This document shows positions 55,361 to 64,000 of a stretch of 64,000 nucleotides of DNA, piece by piece. The notes under the pieces were generated by a model. It worked only from the letters and a program-made list of their open reading frames with translations. It did no database searches and was not told the DNA's origin. This stretch comes from Bradyrhizobium sp. CCBAU 53338 (lineage in GTDB: Bacteria; Pseudomonadota; Alphaproteobacteria; Rhizobiales; Xanthobacteraceae): the NCBI RefSeq assembly GCF_015291665.1, contig NZ_CP030049.1:558001-622000 (forward strand), in the 5' to 3' direction. A program made the translations under genes and the position numbers. Each line of letters starts with the position of its first letter. Positions within the stretch are counted from its first letter, which is position 1.

Positions 55361-56386
55361 TCATGCCGTCACTGCCTGCGCTGGGTTCCGATAATCCTCC
55401 TTCCGGGTGAGCATGGCCCAAATCGTCCGAGCCATCTTGTTCGCCAAGGCGATCGCCACAAGCATGCGCGGCTTCCTCGCCAGCATCTGCGCCAGCCAGG
55501 ATCCGCTAGGGATCGACTTGCGCCCGAGCCAGTTCAGCCGCGACATCGCCCCAACGATGAGCAACTGGCGAATGTCCGCCTGTCCTTCCTTCGAAACGCG
55601 TCCGAGCCTTTCCTTTCCCCCTGAGGAATGTTGCCGTGGGACCAAGCCGAGCCAAGCCGCGAAGTCTCGGCCACGTCGAAAGGCCGCCATGTCGGGCGCG
55701 AAAGCCTCGATCGCGAGTGCGGTCAGCGGGCCGACCCCCGGCATTGTCTGCAGCCGCTGCGCCGTGACCGTCCGCGTCGCCAACTTCTTGAGCTGCTCTG
55801 CCTTGGCATCGATCCGCTCCGTCTTGTAGGCGATCTGATCAATGAGACTCCGACATTCCTCGCGGACCAGTTCTGGTAGATCGCTGTTCGGATCTTCGAG
55901 GATTGCGTCAATGCGTTTAAGTTGTTCGATTCCTTGCGGGATGATATGGCCGAATTCGTAGAGAACAGAACGCAGCGCATTCACCAGATCGGTGCGCTGA
56001 TGAACAAGGCGCTTCCGAGCCCGAAAGAGCACTGCCCTGGCCTGCTGTTCTTCCGATTTCGGCTCGACGAAGCGCATCTCGGGGCGCTGTGCCGCGATCA
56101 CGATTGCTTCGGCATCAGCCGCGTCGTTCTTTTGGCGTTTCACAAAAGGCTTCACATATTGCGGAGCGATCAGTTTCACTTCATGGCCGAGCTTGACCAT
56201 CTCCCGTGCCCAATAGTGGGCGCTGCCACAGGCTTCCATCACCACCACTGCCGATGGGTGGCCCGCCATGAACTTCCGAAACTGAAGCCGCGACAGTTTC
56301 TTTCGAAATTTCAAGTGTCCCGCCATTGACGCCCCGTGGAGCTGAAACACATTCTTGGCTAGATCCACTCCGATCACCGTATCCAT
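55361..56386 (-). CDS. IS110-family transposase (DEDD recombinase)
   Basis: 341 residues from the ATG at 56386 (a longer reading begins at 56422). N-terminal RuvC-like DEDD domain: TVIGVDLAKNVFQLHG (D), VVMEACGSAHYWAREM (E), KNDAADAEAIVIA (D,D). C-terminal Tnp_IS116 domain with TMPGVGPLTALAIEAFAPD and FAAWLGLVPRQHSSGGKERLG, including the catalytic Ser region. It recombines DNA under guidance of a bridge RNA from a non-coding end of the element. The exact ends were not found; the longer non-coding side is downstream of the gene (about 55130-55360). Confidence 0.9.
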   Translation of the reverse strand: MDTVIGVDLAKNVFQLHGASMAGHLKFRKKLSRLQFRKFMAGHPSAVVVMEACGSAHYWAREMVKLGHEVKLIAPQYVKPFVKRQKNDAADAEAIVIAAQRPEMRFVEPKSEEQQARAVLFRARKRLVHQRTDLVNALRSVLYEFGHIIPQGIEQLKRIDAILEDPNSDLPELVREECRSLIDQIAYKTERIDAKAEQLKKLATRTVTAQRLQTMPGVGPLTALAIEAFAPDMAAFRRGRDFAAWLGLVPRQHSSGGKERLGRVSKEGQADIRQLLIVGAMSRLNWLGRKSIPSGSWLAQMLARKPRMLVAIALANKMARTIWAMLTRKEDYRNPAQAVTA

Positions 56387-56716
56387 CAATTTGCCGTCCT
56401 CTTCGCTTCGGGGTTCAAACACTGCGTTCTTGGCACATTACGATGCCGTCTGGGGAGGGCGGCAACCATCCCATCTCATCTGGTGGTCGGTGATGTGAAG
56501 GCCAGGCAAGGCATCGATTCCCTCTTGTCGAGACGAATCAACAGCTTGCACCAGCCGCACCCAGCCGCCAGACCGGTCCGAAAAACGCGACGCCGATGGG
56601 AACGGTCCTCCGGTCGGGCTACGCCCTCCCTTCGGTCCGTCCCCATCCGCGCAGTCTCATCCTGATTGTCGCTAAGGTCTCACCTTGATCGCCGCCGCCC
56701 ATGCAGGCGAGGAACC

Positions 56717-57001
56717 ATGATCTTATATACCTACTCACGCGAGATTGAGCCGAACGAAGATCGCTGGAAAGACACAGGAATCCAGAGTTTCTTTTTTGCA
56801 GAGCTGGAAGAGGTGCGACAGATCGTTCTCGAACTCCGCGAGGAAATCGCCTCGGATGAGGACAAGCAGCCTTCATGGAGTCCAGTTCGCATCGAGCGGA
56901 TTGAACTCCTCGCTCCGACAACGCAGAACGTCCTGACCCTGCTCAACGAGGGGATCGGACCGCTGATCCGGCGCTATGAAATCGTGGAAACCATTGCTTA
57001 A
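56717..57001 (+). CDS. Hypothetical protein of 94 residues
   Basis: ATG with GCGAGGAACC upstream, a good ribosome-binding site. The product MILYTYSREIEPNEDRW... has an acidic, mainly helical middle (ELEEVRQIVLELREEIASDED) and a C-terminus PLIRRYEIVETIA. No family is recognised and no signal peptide is present. It sits between the IS21 and IS630 elements, so it may be cargo or a survivor of the original sequence. Confidence 0.5.
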   Translation: MILYTYSREIEPNEDRWKDTGIQSFFFAELEEVRQIVLELREEIASDEDKQPSWSPVRIERIELLAPTTQNVLTLLNEGIGPLIRRYEIVETIA

Positions 57002-57105
57002 GTCGAGAGCTATCCGGCCAATTCACACCCGCGCAGTTGGCAGCCTCCCTTTTTTTGCAGTCGCGTTGCAACGACTGTTCGCCAGATCGGTGAAGTAAAA
57101 CTCTA

Positions 57106-58311
57106 GTGTCCTGAGTCACAAGTTCGCAATCGTAGATTCGCATTAGATTCGCGTCGCTGTGCCAAAGATGGCGGCAAACAGCGACGGAGTCTCCGATGGC
57201 GGTCCAGCAACTTGCCCCCCTGATATTGAGCGATGACGAGCGCGCCGAACTGACGTCGCTGACGAAGCGGCGGAAGACGGCGCAGGCGCTGGCTTTGAGA
57301 GCCCGGATCGTGCTGACCTGCGCGGAAGGTGGTCAGAACAAGGACGTGGCGGCCAAGCTAGGCCTGGAGCGGGGCACAGTAGGCAAGTGGCGACGACGTT
57401 TTGTGGAGCAGCGCGTGGCCGGGCTGCATGATGAGCCGCGCTCCGGCGCGCCTCGCACGATTGACGACGCCCGCATCGAAGCCGTGATCGTGAGAACGTT
57501 GGAGAGTTGCCCTGAGAACGCCACTCATTGGAGCTCCCGGGACATGGCGAAGGCGAGCGGCCTATCCGTATCGACGGTACAACGCATCTGACGGGCCTTC
57601 GGCCTCCAGCCGCACCGGATGGAGACGTTCAAGCTCTCGACCGATCCGAACTTCGTGGCCAAGGTGCGCGATGTCGTAGGCCTTTACGTCTCGCCGCCGG
57701 CACACGCCATCGTTCTGTGTGTAGACGAAAAGTCGCAAATCCAGGCGTTGGACCGCAGTCAGCCGATGTTGCCAATGCGTCCCGGCCAGCCGGCCCGAAG
57801 GAGCCACGATTACAAAAGACACGGCACCACATCGCTGTTCGCCGCCCTCGACATTGCGACCGGACGGGTTATCGGCAAGTGCTACGGACGGCACCGTGCC
57901 GCCGAGTTCCGCAAGTTCTTGGACGAGATCGAGGCCGCTGTGCCCCGCCAACTCGACGTCCATCTCGTCATGGATAACTATGCCACCCACAAGACTCCGC
58001 TGATCCGGAAATGGCTGGCTAAACGGCCGCGCTGGCATGTGCACCTGACCCCGACCAGTTCGTCATGGCTCAATCAGGTCGAGCGCTTCTTCGCGCTTCT
58101 TACCGATAAGAAGATCAGGCGCGGCGTCTATCGCAGCGTAGCCGCCCTCAGGGCAGACATCGCCTCATTCATCGAACGACACAACGCCGATCCGAAACCG
58201 TTCCGATGGACCAAATCCGCCGACGACATCCTTGCTTCCATCGAGCGCTTCTGTCGTTACAGCGCCCCGGAAAAACAAGACCCGATGTTGCGAACTTCTG
58301 GTTCAAGACAC
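57106..58311 (+). mobile_element. IS630-family element
   Basis: Terminal inverted repeats start GTGTC(C/T)TGA and contain AAGTTCGCAA at both ends. The dinucleotide TA flanks both ends (57104-57105 and 58312-58313), as expected for IS630/Tc1 elements. One transposase gene, broken by a stop, fills it. Confidence 0.85.
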
Positions 58312-58314
58312 TAG
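57196..58314 (+). pseudogene. IS630 transposase with one in-frame stop codon
   Basis: 372 codons in a single frame. The first part has the paired helix-turn-helix (KRRKTAQALALRARIVLTCAE, GLERGTVGKWRRRFVEQR). A TGA at 57589-57591 stands where relatives have the Trp of [14 protein letters not shown], one G-to-A change from TGG. The second part resumes with the DDE triad: [24 protein letters not shown] and [15 protein letters not shown]. Without readthrough the element cannot move by itself. Confidence 0.88.
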
Positions 58315-58553
58315 GATAAGACCTCCTTCAACGCTTCGGCCAACCTCGTCATCGTGTGGATGTCCGGCGACCGTCTTAGCAACCAGACATCACAGGCATG
58401 AAATAGCCCCGTTAGAGGCCGGACAACGCGGAAATTCTGACACGGAACCGCAGCGCGACGCCAACAGAGCCCCCTAAATTGATTCCTCCCATGATCGAGC
58501 GCTTTGTGGCGACCGACCGCGCCTTGCGATGTCCCCAGCGAAGTGACACTCAT
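58311..58553 (-). pseudogene. Possible C-terminal remnant of a LysR-type regulator
   Basis: A reverse reading ends at the IS630 border and contains FRVVRPLTGLFHACDVWLLR followed by PDIHTMTRLAEAL, like the end of LysR-type effector domains (typically LWLLTHPDLRxxxRIRAF). The upstream part does not fit and may be decayed. The call is tentative. Confidence 0.3.
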
Positions 58554-58999
58554 TCCGTCCCTCGAGCGGCCGAGAGATCCGGTTAGCGCTCGCGAAGCAG
58601 GTCGAGCAACCTGCGCAGCGATGAACTACCTTTTAAATCAACAGCTTAGAAGGCGTTGGGGCGCAGAGTCGCCATTTCTGATCAGTTATGCAGAGGCTCT
58701 CGGAATTTCCTGTTCTACCAAACGCAACAATCGGGTGTTGCGTATCCCCGCAACTAACGGTTCTTGCGAAAGGCAGACACTCAAAAGCTCGGCTTCGGAA
58801 TGGACGCAGGGCTTCTGTTCGCGGCGAGCCGGCGCAACCCATCACCGTTCAATTTCCGATAAATGTCGGCTGCCGACTTGTGGTGAACGCCAGGGCGCTT
58901 TCAGCGCATCTTGCGTGCTTAAGAGGAAACCGATTGAACAACTGCTCTACTCGGGGCCGTTGGTAACGCGACGTCCCTGGTGCGAACGGCAAGTTCCTT

Positions 59000-59723
59000 T
59001 GACTTCGCGTGATCGACGAGCGAGCTTGAGAGGCTGGCGACGCCATGGGCACGACACGCCCCTCCTGTGGATCGTCAGCCCGAGCACAATCGAGCTTTAC
59101 AACGGCTTTGGCCGGCCGCTTGCACAAGGCGATGCGGAAGCTAACCGACTCCACACGTTCAAGATCATCGCTAGCGAGCTAACCGCGCTGGACGAACTCG
59201 CCGGGCGCCTCGCAATGGAGAGCGGCCAATTCTGGCTTCGAAACGATTCCATCAATCGGAAGAATACCGTCGATCAAAGGCTTCTGTCCGATCTAAGCGC
59301 TCTCGAGCGGGACCTCGTCGCTGATGACCTAGAGCGAGGCATCGCTCAAGGTCTAATCGGCCGAGTAATATTTACCCAGTATCTCGTCGACCGCGGTATC
59401 GTAGATAAGCGCAAGCTCAAAAAACATTGCGGCGAAGACACGTTGCCTGACGCCTTACGCAATACGACGTCTTCGCACGCGTTATTTGCATGGCTTCGCG
59501 CCACGTTCAACGGAGACATGTTTCCAGCCTCCATGCCAATGAGCCGCTTGCGCCATAAGCACTTTGTTCGGTTGCGGACTTTCTCGAAGCCATTGACCCG
59601 GAGACTGGGCAGCATTCGCTATTTCCATACCGCTTCGATATCATCCCCGTTGAGCTGATTAGCTCGATCTACGAGCAGTTTGCTCACTCACACAACGACA
59701 GCTCACGCGGCCCCCGACACTAG
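59000..59723 (+). pseudogene. Remnant of an Eco57I-type DNA methyltransferase/restriction protein
   Basis: The reading LLWIVSPSTIELYNGFGRP, LAGRLAMESGQFW, AQGLIGRVIFTQYLVDRGIV and LRATFNGDMFP is typical for the N-terminal region of large Eco57I-like (type IIG) proteins. Near 59535 the frame changes, an in-frame TAA follows, and the other frame continues DFLEAIDPETGQHSLF, YRFDIIPVELISSIYEQFAHS. The methyltransferase domain itself is absent because the serine-recombinase element begins right after. The sequence 58560-59000 in front shows no similarity to this family. Confidence 0.75.
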
Positions 59724-59744
59724 CGCACGAAAGTTAGGTGTTCA

Positions 59745-60985
59745 CTACACTAGACTTCCCGTCGCCTCCCTCTCGGCGGTGAGTGTCGCGGTCAGTTTGG
59801 CGGGCTCCAACGCGGCAATGAACGCCCGGGTGATGGCGTCATCGACCTGAACGCCGCCGATATTGAGGCAGTAAACGCCTCGGTTCTCGACCAGCACTTT
59901 GCCAGCACAGTGATAACCTGGCGAAGAATTGCGTCCGCGATAGTGGGTGTGCAGGCGGCGGCCGCAATGGCCGCAACTGACAAGACCTTGCAGGAGGGCG
60001 TTGCCCTCTCTCACGGCGCCGCCGCCCTTGTGCGGCTGGGGTCGCGTGTTCGCGGCGAGACGTTGCTGATTTGCTTCATAGGTCTGCCAGTCGATGAACC
60101 CTGGATGATGCTCGGGGATGAGAACCTGCCATTGGGAACGCGGCAAGAATCGAATCCGCCTCTTGCGGGCACCAGTGCTAAAGAGAATCGTCTCTTGACG
60201 CGTTTTGCCATAGATATAGGCGCCGACATAGACGGGATTGGTCAAGACCTGGTGGATGGCGGTGTAGCTTGCCTCGACCCAACGGATCTGGGCACGGGCG
60301 TGCAGCTGCAGCGGGAACGTGAGCCCCTCGGAACGAAACCAGAGCCAAACGCGACGCGCCGATCCCATCTCGGCAAAGCGTGCAAAAACACTGCGAATGG
60401 CGATGACGACAGCTTCGTCAGGATGGAAGCGGACCTCGCCATCAGCCTCGCCCCAGACGAAGCCGACCGGCAGCCCGCGGCGCAGTTCACCCCGCGCCGC
60501 CTTGTTGCGGATTCGCCGTTGAGGCGAGCCCGCAGCACGTGCAGTTCGGCTTCGCTCATCGTGCCTTTGAGCCTCAACAAGAGGCGATCGTTGAAGACGG
60601 CCGAATGATAGATGCCGTCGGCATCGCCGATCAGCGTGTCGGTAAATCCGGCCAGATCAATCAGGCGGTACCATTCGGCGTTATTGCGCGCGAGCCGCGA
60701 GACTTCGAGACCGAGCACCAGGCCCACGCGCGCGAGCGCCACTTCGGCGGTGAGGCGGGCAAAGCCCGAACGCGCCACCGAGCCCAAACCGGAGAGGCCA
60801 AGATCCTCGTCGATAACGATGATGCGTTCATCGGGCCAGCCGAGGTCACGCGCTTTGCCGGCAAGCGCATATTGCCGGTCGGTTGATTCGCGGTTGTGCT
60901 CGACCTGTGCGGCGCTGGATTGGCGCAGATAGACGAAAGCCTGTCGAGAGAGATGACTTGACGTAATCTTGACGCGCTCACTCAT
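59745..60985 (-). pseudogene. Large serine recombinase, frameshifted
   Basis: Start MSERVKITSSHLSRQ at 60985. The N-terminal resolvase domain has AFVYLRQSSAAQVEHN (catalytic Ser), IDEDLGLSGLGSVARSGF and LGLEVSRLARNNAEWYRL. After LHVLRARLNG, near 60515, the frame shifts. The second frame gives the recombinase domain (QIRWVEASYTAIHQVLTNP, YVGAYIYGKTRQ) and a zinc ribbon (LVSCGHCGRRLHTHYRG, YHC). The end at 59745 is shorter than full-length relatives. Such recombinases move their own element by site-specific recombination; this copy is dead. Confidence 0.8.
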
Positions 60986-61145
60986 CGCTTGCCTCCATCG
61001 CCAGGTCGTCCGGGAGCAGGCGTGCAATGAGGCGCGCCAGAATCTCGATTGCCGCCATGCGGGCGGCTTCGTCGATTTGGTCCCACGCTGCTGGCGCGCT
61101 TGGTGGAACATCGGGCTGATCGAAAAACTCCAGGTTCAATTGCAT
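60978..61145 (-). CDS. Small accessory protein of the serine-recombinase element
   Basis: 55 residues, ATG at 61145. MQLNLEFFDQPDVPP, AARMAAIEILARLIARLL and an acidic tail. It overlaps the recombinase start by eight bases. I recall small proteins of this kind regularly standing in front of such recombinases; their function is not known. Confidence 0.55.
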   Translation of the reverse strand: MQLNLEFFDQPDVPPSAPAAWDQIDEAARMAAIEILARLIARLLPDDLAMEASDE

Positions 61146-61434
61146 GGCGACTCTCCTTGCACGGCGCCGACTCGGCACCCCCGATGCAAAGAGCGTCGAC
61201 GAGCTTGCGCAAGTGGAGCAAATCACCGAGCCTGCCGAGATCGTGGACAGCGTCATCGGTCGGCGGCGTGCCTCCAAGCGGCTCAACCTTCCAATCGGTC
61301 CAACTCGCCGGAATCAACGACCGACTGCCATCTGGCAGAACTGTGAGGAGATAGCGGACGCCGCGCCGCCTAATGGTGCCGATCACGGCCAACGCCTGAC
61401 CTTCGAATGCGTGACGCTTGCGCGTGATCGTCAC
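60982..61434 (-). CDS. DUF5372-like accessory protein of the serine-recombinase element
   Basis: GTG start at 61434: MTITRKRHAFEGQALAVIG, GVRYLLTVLPDGSRSLIPASW, DLGRLGDLLHLRKLVDALC. It matches the small proteins found next to these recombinases. The last 50 codons overlap the next two genes and read poorly, so the true end may be near 61130 with a frameshift. Confidence 0.55.
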   Translation of the reverse strand: MTITRKRHAFEGQALAVIGTIRRRGVRYLLTVLPDGSRSLIPASWTDWKVEPLGGTPPTDDAVHDLGRLGDLLHLRKLVDALCIGGAESAPCKESRHAIEPGVFRSARCSTKRASSVGPNRRSRPHGGNRDSGAPHCTPAPGRPGDGGKR

Positions 61435-61472
61435 CGAAGCTGGGATATCATGGCGATGGGTAGTGTGTGGCC

Positions 61473-62301
61473 GCTTCCTTCGACTCGGTCGACCACGAGT
61501 GGCTGTTGCGGATGCTGGCGCACAGGATCGCCGATCCTCGCATTCTACGGCTCATTGGGCTGTGGCTGCGGGCCGGTGTTCTGGAGAGCAGCGAGAAGCA
61601 AGAAACGGACAGGGGTACTCCGCAAGGGGCGGGCATCAGCCCGCTCCTCGCCAACGTCTTCCTGCACTACGTCCTCGATCTCTGGGCCCACCAATGGCGC
61701 CGTCGCCATGCACGCGGTCGCACCGTGCGCTATGCCCGACGACTTCGTCATGGGCTTCGAGAGTAAGGCGGATGCGCAGGAGATGCTCTTGGCCCTCAAG
61801 GTGCGGCTGGCCAGCTTTGGCCTGATGCTTCATGAGGGCAAGACGCGGCTGATCGAGTTTGGCCGGTTTGAGGCCCTCTCGCGTCAGCGGCGCGGCGAGC
61901 GGCGGCCCGAGACCTTCGCCTTCCTCGGCTTCACCCACTACTGCGGGCGGACCCGGGACGGCCGGTTCATGGTGAAGCACAAGACGGACGGGAAACGCCT
62001 GACGCGCAAGCTGACGGCGTTGCGCCAGGACGCCTGGCGGCTCATGCACGAGTCACTGGCCACGCAGCACCAGTGGTTCGCCGCTGTTCTGCGTGGACAC
62101 TACGGCTACTACGGCAGGCCGCACAATTATCCAGCGCTCAACGGCTTCTACCGCGAAGTGCGTCGGACGTGGATGCGCTGTCTGAGACGGCGTAGCCAGA
62201 AAAGTCGGCGCATGGGCTGGTCGGAGTTCGAGACCCTGACGACACACTTCCGTCTGCCCGGTCCGGGCATCACTCGCACTTGGGCGCAGGCGCGGATATG
62301 A
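61473..62301 (+). pseudogene. ltrA: 5'-truncated, frameshifted group II intron reverse transcriptase
   Basis: The gene enters at DSVDHEWLLRMLAHRIADP (RT block 3), then RGTPQGAGISPLLANVFLHY. The YADD box is broken: an extra C gives YARRLRH in one frame and DDFVMGFESKADAQEML in the other (at about 61735). The rest, including the LGFTHYCGRTRDGRF part and maturase-like end, is open to 62301. Domain V follows at 62321-62354. The protein belongs to another intron class than the two in IS66. Its front was lost where the recombinase element joins. Confidence 0.85.
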
Positions 62302-62320
62302 CGCGGGTTACTCTCGGGAA

Positions 62321-62354
62321 GAGCCGGGTGCGGGAAAGCCGCCTGCCCGGATCT
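62321..62354 (+). ncRNA. Domain V of the truncated third group II intron
   Basis: A 34-base hairpin starting GAGCCGGGTGCGGGAAA and closing with CCTGCCCGGAT, the standard bacterial domain V with a GAAA-type loop. It lies 20 bp after the RT stop. Confidence 0.75.
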
Positions 62355-62654
62355 GTGAGGGCGAAAGCCAAATGGCTGAGCTACTCGACCACGATCCAAA
62401 CAGGCCAAGTAAGATCTCGATCTAGAGCCTGTTGTTTCTCCCGAATCGACATCGTCAGAGGGGAATTGTCTGATTTAATCCTATGCTGAGGAGGAGCGAG
62501 CTTGGATGATGCAACTCTATTCGGAAGGTCCTCGCCCTAGCGGAGGCGAGGCCTGTTCGTTACGGCGCTCATCAACCGGTTCCGAGGCATGGCGCCGAAA
62601 CTGTACTCGCTGACCAGCACCGCGCAGCAGCAGGTCCCTTCCATTTATAGGCTG

Positions 62655-62683
62655 GTGTCAGAGTATGGACAGCTTAGGGGTCT
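62655..62683 (+). promoter_or_regulatory. TtsI-box-like sequence upstream of nopP
   Basis: GTCAG at 62657 and GGACAGCT ending at 62674 agree with 13 of 17 defined bases of the first half of the tts box (GTCAGCTTnTCGAAAGCT). The CC-rich second half is weak. It ends 65 bp before the nopP start codon, a usual distance. TtsI is the activator of rhizobial type III secretion genes. Confidence 0.5.
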
Positions 62684-62747
62684 ACGAGTGGGTTGGTCAG
62701 CGGCCCGACACAATGCAAGACATGTGAACCATAGGAGAGTGCTCATC

Positions 62748-63545
62748 ATGTACGGTCGAATCAACAATTTTTCCGAGAACGAAACTTATTATCGGCAAGA
62801 TGCGGAGCATTCGAATTGCGAAAGCCAAGACTTCGCGGACGCGTTCGCTAGAATGCAGTTGCAAGATTCGGCCGGCAGCTCATCTTCGCATCCGCAATAT
62901 GCCCTCCTTGCAAGGCCACCCGTGGTTGAGATCGATCAAGCGACATTCAGGAGAGAGGCGCGGAACTATCATGGGGAAGCTATCAATCGAATCGCCAACA
63001 ATCCTCACGAATACTCTGAGCTTGTATCTGAAAGAGCAAGGCGCACGGTAGAGGTTGCCGAGAAGTACGCCGTCAGAAGAGATTCCGAGGACGCCCGATA
63101 CTACAGCTACCAGTTAGGAAATATGAGCGTCGGCCTGCAAAGGACTGAACGCGGATTCAGCATGACTGAGTTCGAAAGCGGTAGGTGGCGAGACCAGTTC
63201 CCCGGAAGAAGTGAAGTCACCTCAGTTGTCGACTTTCAGGTGGCTCATCCGCTTGTCACGAATGCTGGCGATATTCTGCTCGAGCACCAACTTCGGCAAG
63301 ACGGCGAACGACCGTTGGTGAATTGGCGTCCTGCTAATCCAGAAGCGAAAGCCCGCGCGCAAGCAATGGGGTTCGTTGAAGTGGATGAGGACGACATGGT
63401 GCTCGATCCCACCCAGTCCGGAAAGTGGGAGCTAAACAGCGATGGTGAATGGCAACGTGCAACTAGTTCTCGGCGCTATCTCTCCAAAGCGGACAGTGAT
63501 ACTGAAGCTGCAGCAGATTCCGACGAGGACGGTGACTTTATGTAG
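62748..63545 (+). CDS. nopP: Type III secreted effector of the NopP family
   Basis: 265 residues from the ATG at 62748, with AGGAGAG nine bases upstream; the frame is open to 62589 but that part covers the promoter. The N-terminus MYGRINNFSENETYY is polar and Ser-rich, suiting a type III secretion signal. The C-terminal half has VDFQVAHPLVTNAGDILLEH, RPLVNWRPANPEAKARAQ, MGFVEVDEDDMVLDPTQSG and a Ser/Asp-rich tail DSDTEAAADSDEDGDFM, as I recall for NopP. NopP is injected into legume root cells, is phosphorylated by plant kinases, and its variants decide compatibility with Rj2 soybeans. The upstream tts-like box supports the call. Confidence 0.75.
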   Translation: MYGRINNFSENETYYRQDAEHSNCESQDFADAFARMQLQDSAGSSSSHPQYALLARPPVVEIDQATFRREARNYHGEAINRIANNPHEYSELVSERARRTVEVAEKYAVRRDSEDARYYSYQLGNMSVGLQRTERGFSMTEFESGRWRDQFPGRSEVTSVVDFQVAHPLVTNAGDILLEHQLRQDGERPLVNWRPANPEAKARAQAMGFVEVDEDDMVLDPTQSGKWELNSDGEWQRATSSRRYLSKADSDTEAAADSDEDGDFM

Positions 63546-63587
63546 CGCGGATCTGCAAGCGTTCGTGTCGCGGCGGGCGGTGGAGCA

Positions 63588-63614
63588 ACGTAAGTCGACA
63601 TTGTCGGCTTACGT
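63588..63614. terminator. Hairpin downstream of nopP
   Basis: ACGTAAGTCGAC and GTCGGCTTACGT pair with one mismatch around ATT. It has no T-run; it may be an RNA 3'-end stabiliser or a repeat. Confidence 0.4.
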
Positions 63615-63715
63615 TGAGTCCTCGGCGGGTCGAAGCCGACCGCTTTGACCGGATGAGATCCCTGGTAACAACCGCACCGTGGTCTATGAGAGTTGCGCGG
63701 CGATGATAGCTCAAC

Positions 63716-63745
63716 AAAAGCCCCGGCTTCGAGCCGGGGCTTTCC
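63716..63745 (+). terminator. Strong hairpin terminator downstream of nopP
   Basis: AAAGCCCCGGCTTCGAGCCGGGGCTTT is a perfect 11-bp stem with a TTCGA-type loop, read AAAGCCCCGGC then GCCGGGGCTTT, flanked by A and T residues on both strands. It can stop transcription in both directions. Confidence 0.8.
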
Positions 63746-64000
63746 ATTTGCATCCGGAGAGGAGGAATCATTCGCGGATTGACGCCATGGGGGCCACGCG
63801 TCATCGTGCCGGTTTCCAGCCCAGTCGCGGTGTGCGCCAATGTCCACCATCAGAACGGTCCAAAGTGATTTCCGTTTGAGGAGCGAATCTGATGGTGTGT
63901 CTTCGGCCGTTTCGATCGAAGACGCCAAATCTGGAGAGATGTCGAGCCACCTCGTGCTGAGCATACCATCAAGTTGTTCGTCGGCGGCCGGTGCGACAAG
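63746..64000. other. Window end, no recognised gene
   Basis: No gene could be supported. A reverse-strand open frame running to 63964 has no motifs. A TTGAGGAG sequence at about 63877 followed by possible starts could belong to a forward gene continuing outside the window. Confidence 0.3.

Noticed and set aside
58504..58990. N-terminal part of the long forward frame leading into the methylase remnant
   Set aside because: It does not resemble the methylase family and shows no start signal; it is probably an accidental in-frame extension.
62589..62747. N-terminal extension of NopP by 53 codons
   Set aside because: It would code through the tts-like box; the ATG at 62748 has AGGAGAG in front and gives the polar N-terminus expected of a secreted effector.

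Overview
The window looks like part of a symbiosis island of a Bradyrhizobium-type soybean/legume symbiont. The direct evidence is a nodU carbamoyltransferase preceded by a decayed nodS end, a NodU-linked sugar O-methyltransferase of the NoeI type, a type III effector of the NopP family behind a TtsI-box-like sequence, and dense layers of insertion sequences, group II introns and broken genes between short metabolic operons. No tRNA, rRNA, CRISPR array or replication origin was seen.

Layout. 0-12 kb: the last 40 codons of a sigma-54 activator, a remnant TIM-barrel gene, and a reverse-strand trio (PurF-like amidotransferase without its nucleophilic Cys, HAD phosphatase, beta-hydroxyacid dehydrogenase). 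Then come an aminotransferase whose PLP lysine position reads Arg, nodU with an expanded 24-bp tandem repeat, and the noeI-like gene, separated by long gene-poor stretches. 12-22 kb: an island of acyl-CoA and sugar-acid catabolism (enoyl-CoA hydratase, CaiB/BaiF CoA-transferase, a twice-frameshifted aldehyde dehydrogenase, a MocR-type regulator, AraD1/GguC-type dehydratase, MHS transporter, GH88 hydrolase). Its promoters share an operator-like sequence, TATATC-N13-GATA. 22.8-29.4 kb: a reverse-strand operon with an unusual oxygenase set (membrane di-iron hydroxylase, Rieske ferredoxin, ferredoxin reductase) plus a sugar isomerase, a PanB-fold protein and a PfkB kinase, next to a divergent AraC regulator.

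29.8-52 kb: an NTF2-like protein, then an amidase followed by a complete branched-chain/amide-type ABC importer. Next are the Tm-1-like protein and its TIM-barrel partner as adjacent genes, a flavoprotein, pyruvate kinase, a PAS-XRE regulator and LrgAB. An IS66 element with an 8-bp target duplication sits between the importer and the Tm-1-like gene. That element carries two related group II introns, one in tnpB and one in tnpC, and removal of the introns restores both reading frames exactly.

52-64 kb: a mobile-element graveyard. An IS21-type element contains an IS110-type element; an IS630-type element is knocked out by one stop codon; these are followed by a broken Eco57I-like methylase, a frameshifted large serine recombinase with its accessory genes, and a truncated third group II intron. 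The window ends with the nopP gene and a strong terminator.

Functionally, three small metabolic modules stand out as possibly undescribed: the PurF-like/HAD/dehydrogenase trio, the hydroxylase-Rieske-reductase-PanB-fold operon, and the amide uptake plus Tm-1-like/PEP-hydrolase-like/pyruvate kinase/LrgAB group, which seems centred on pyruvate or phosphoenolpyruvate. All functional assignments rest on reading the translated sequence; no database search was possible.
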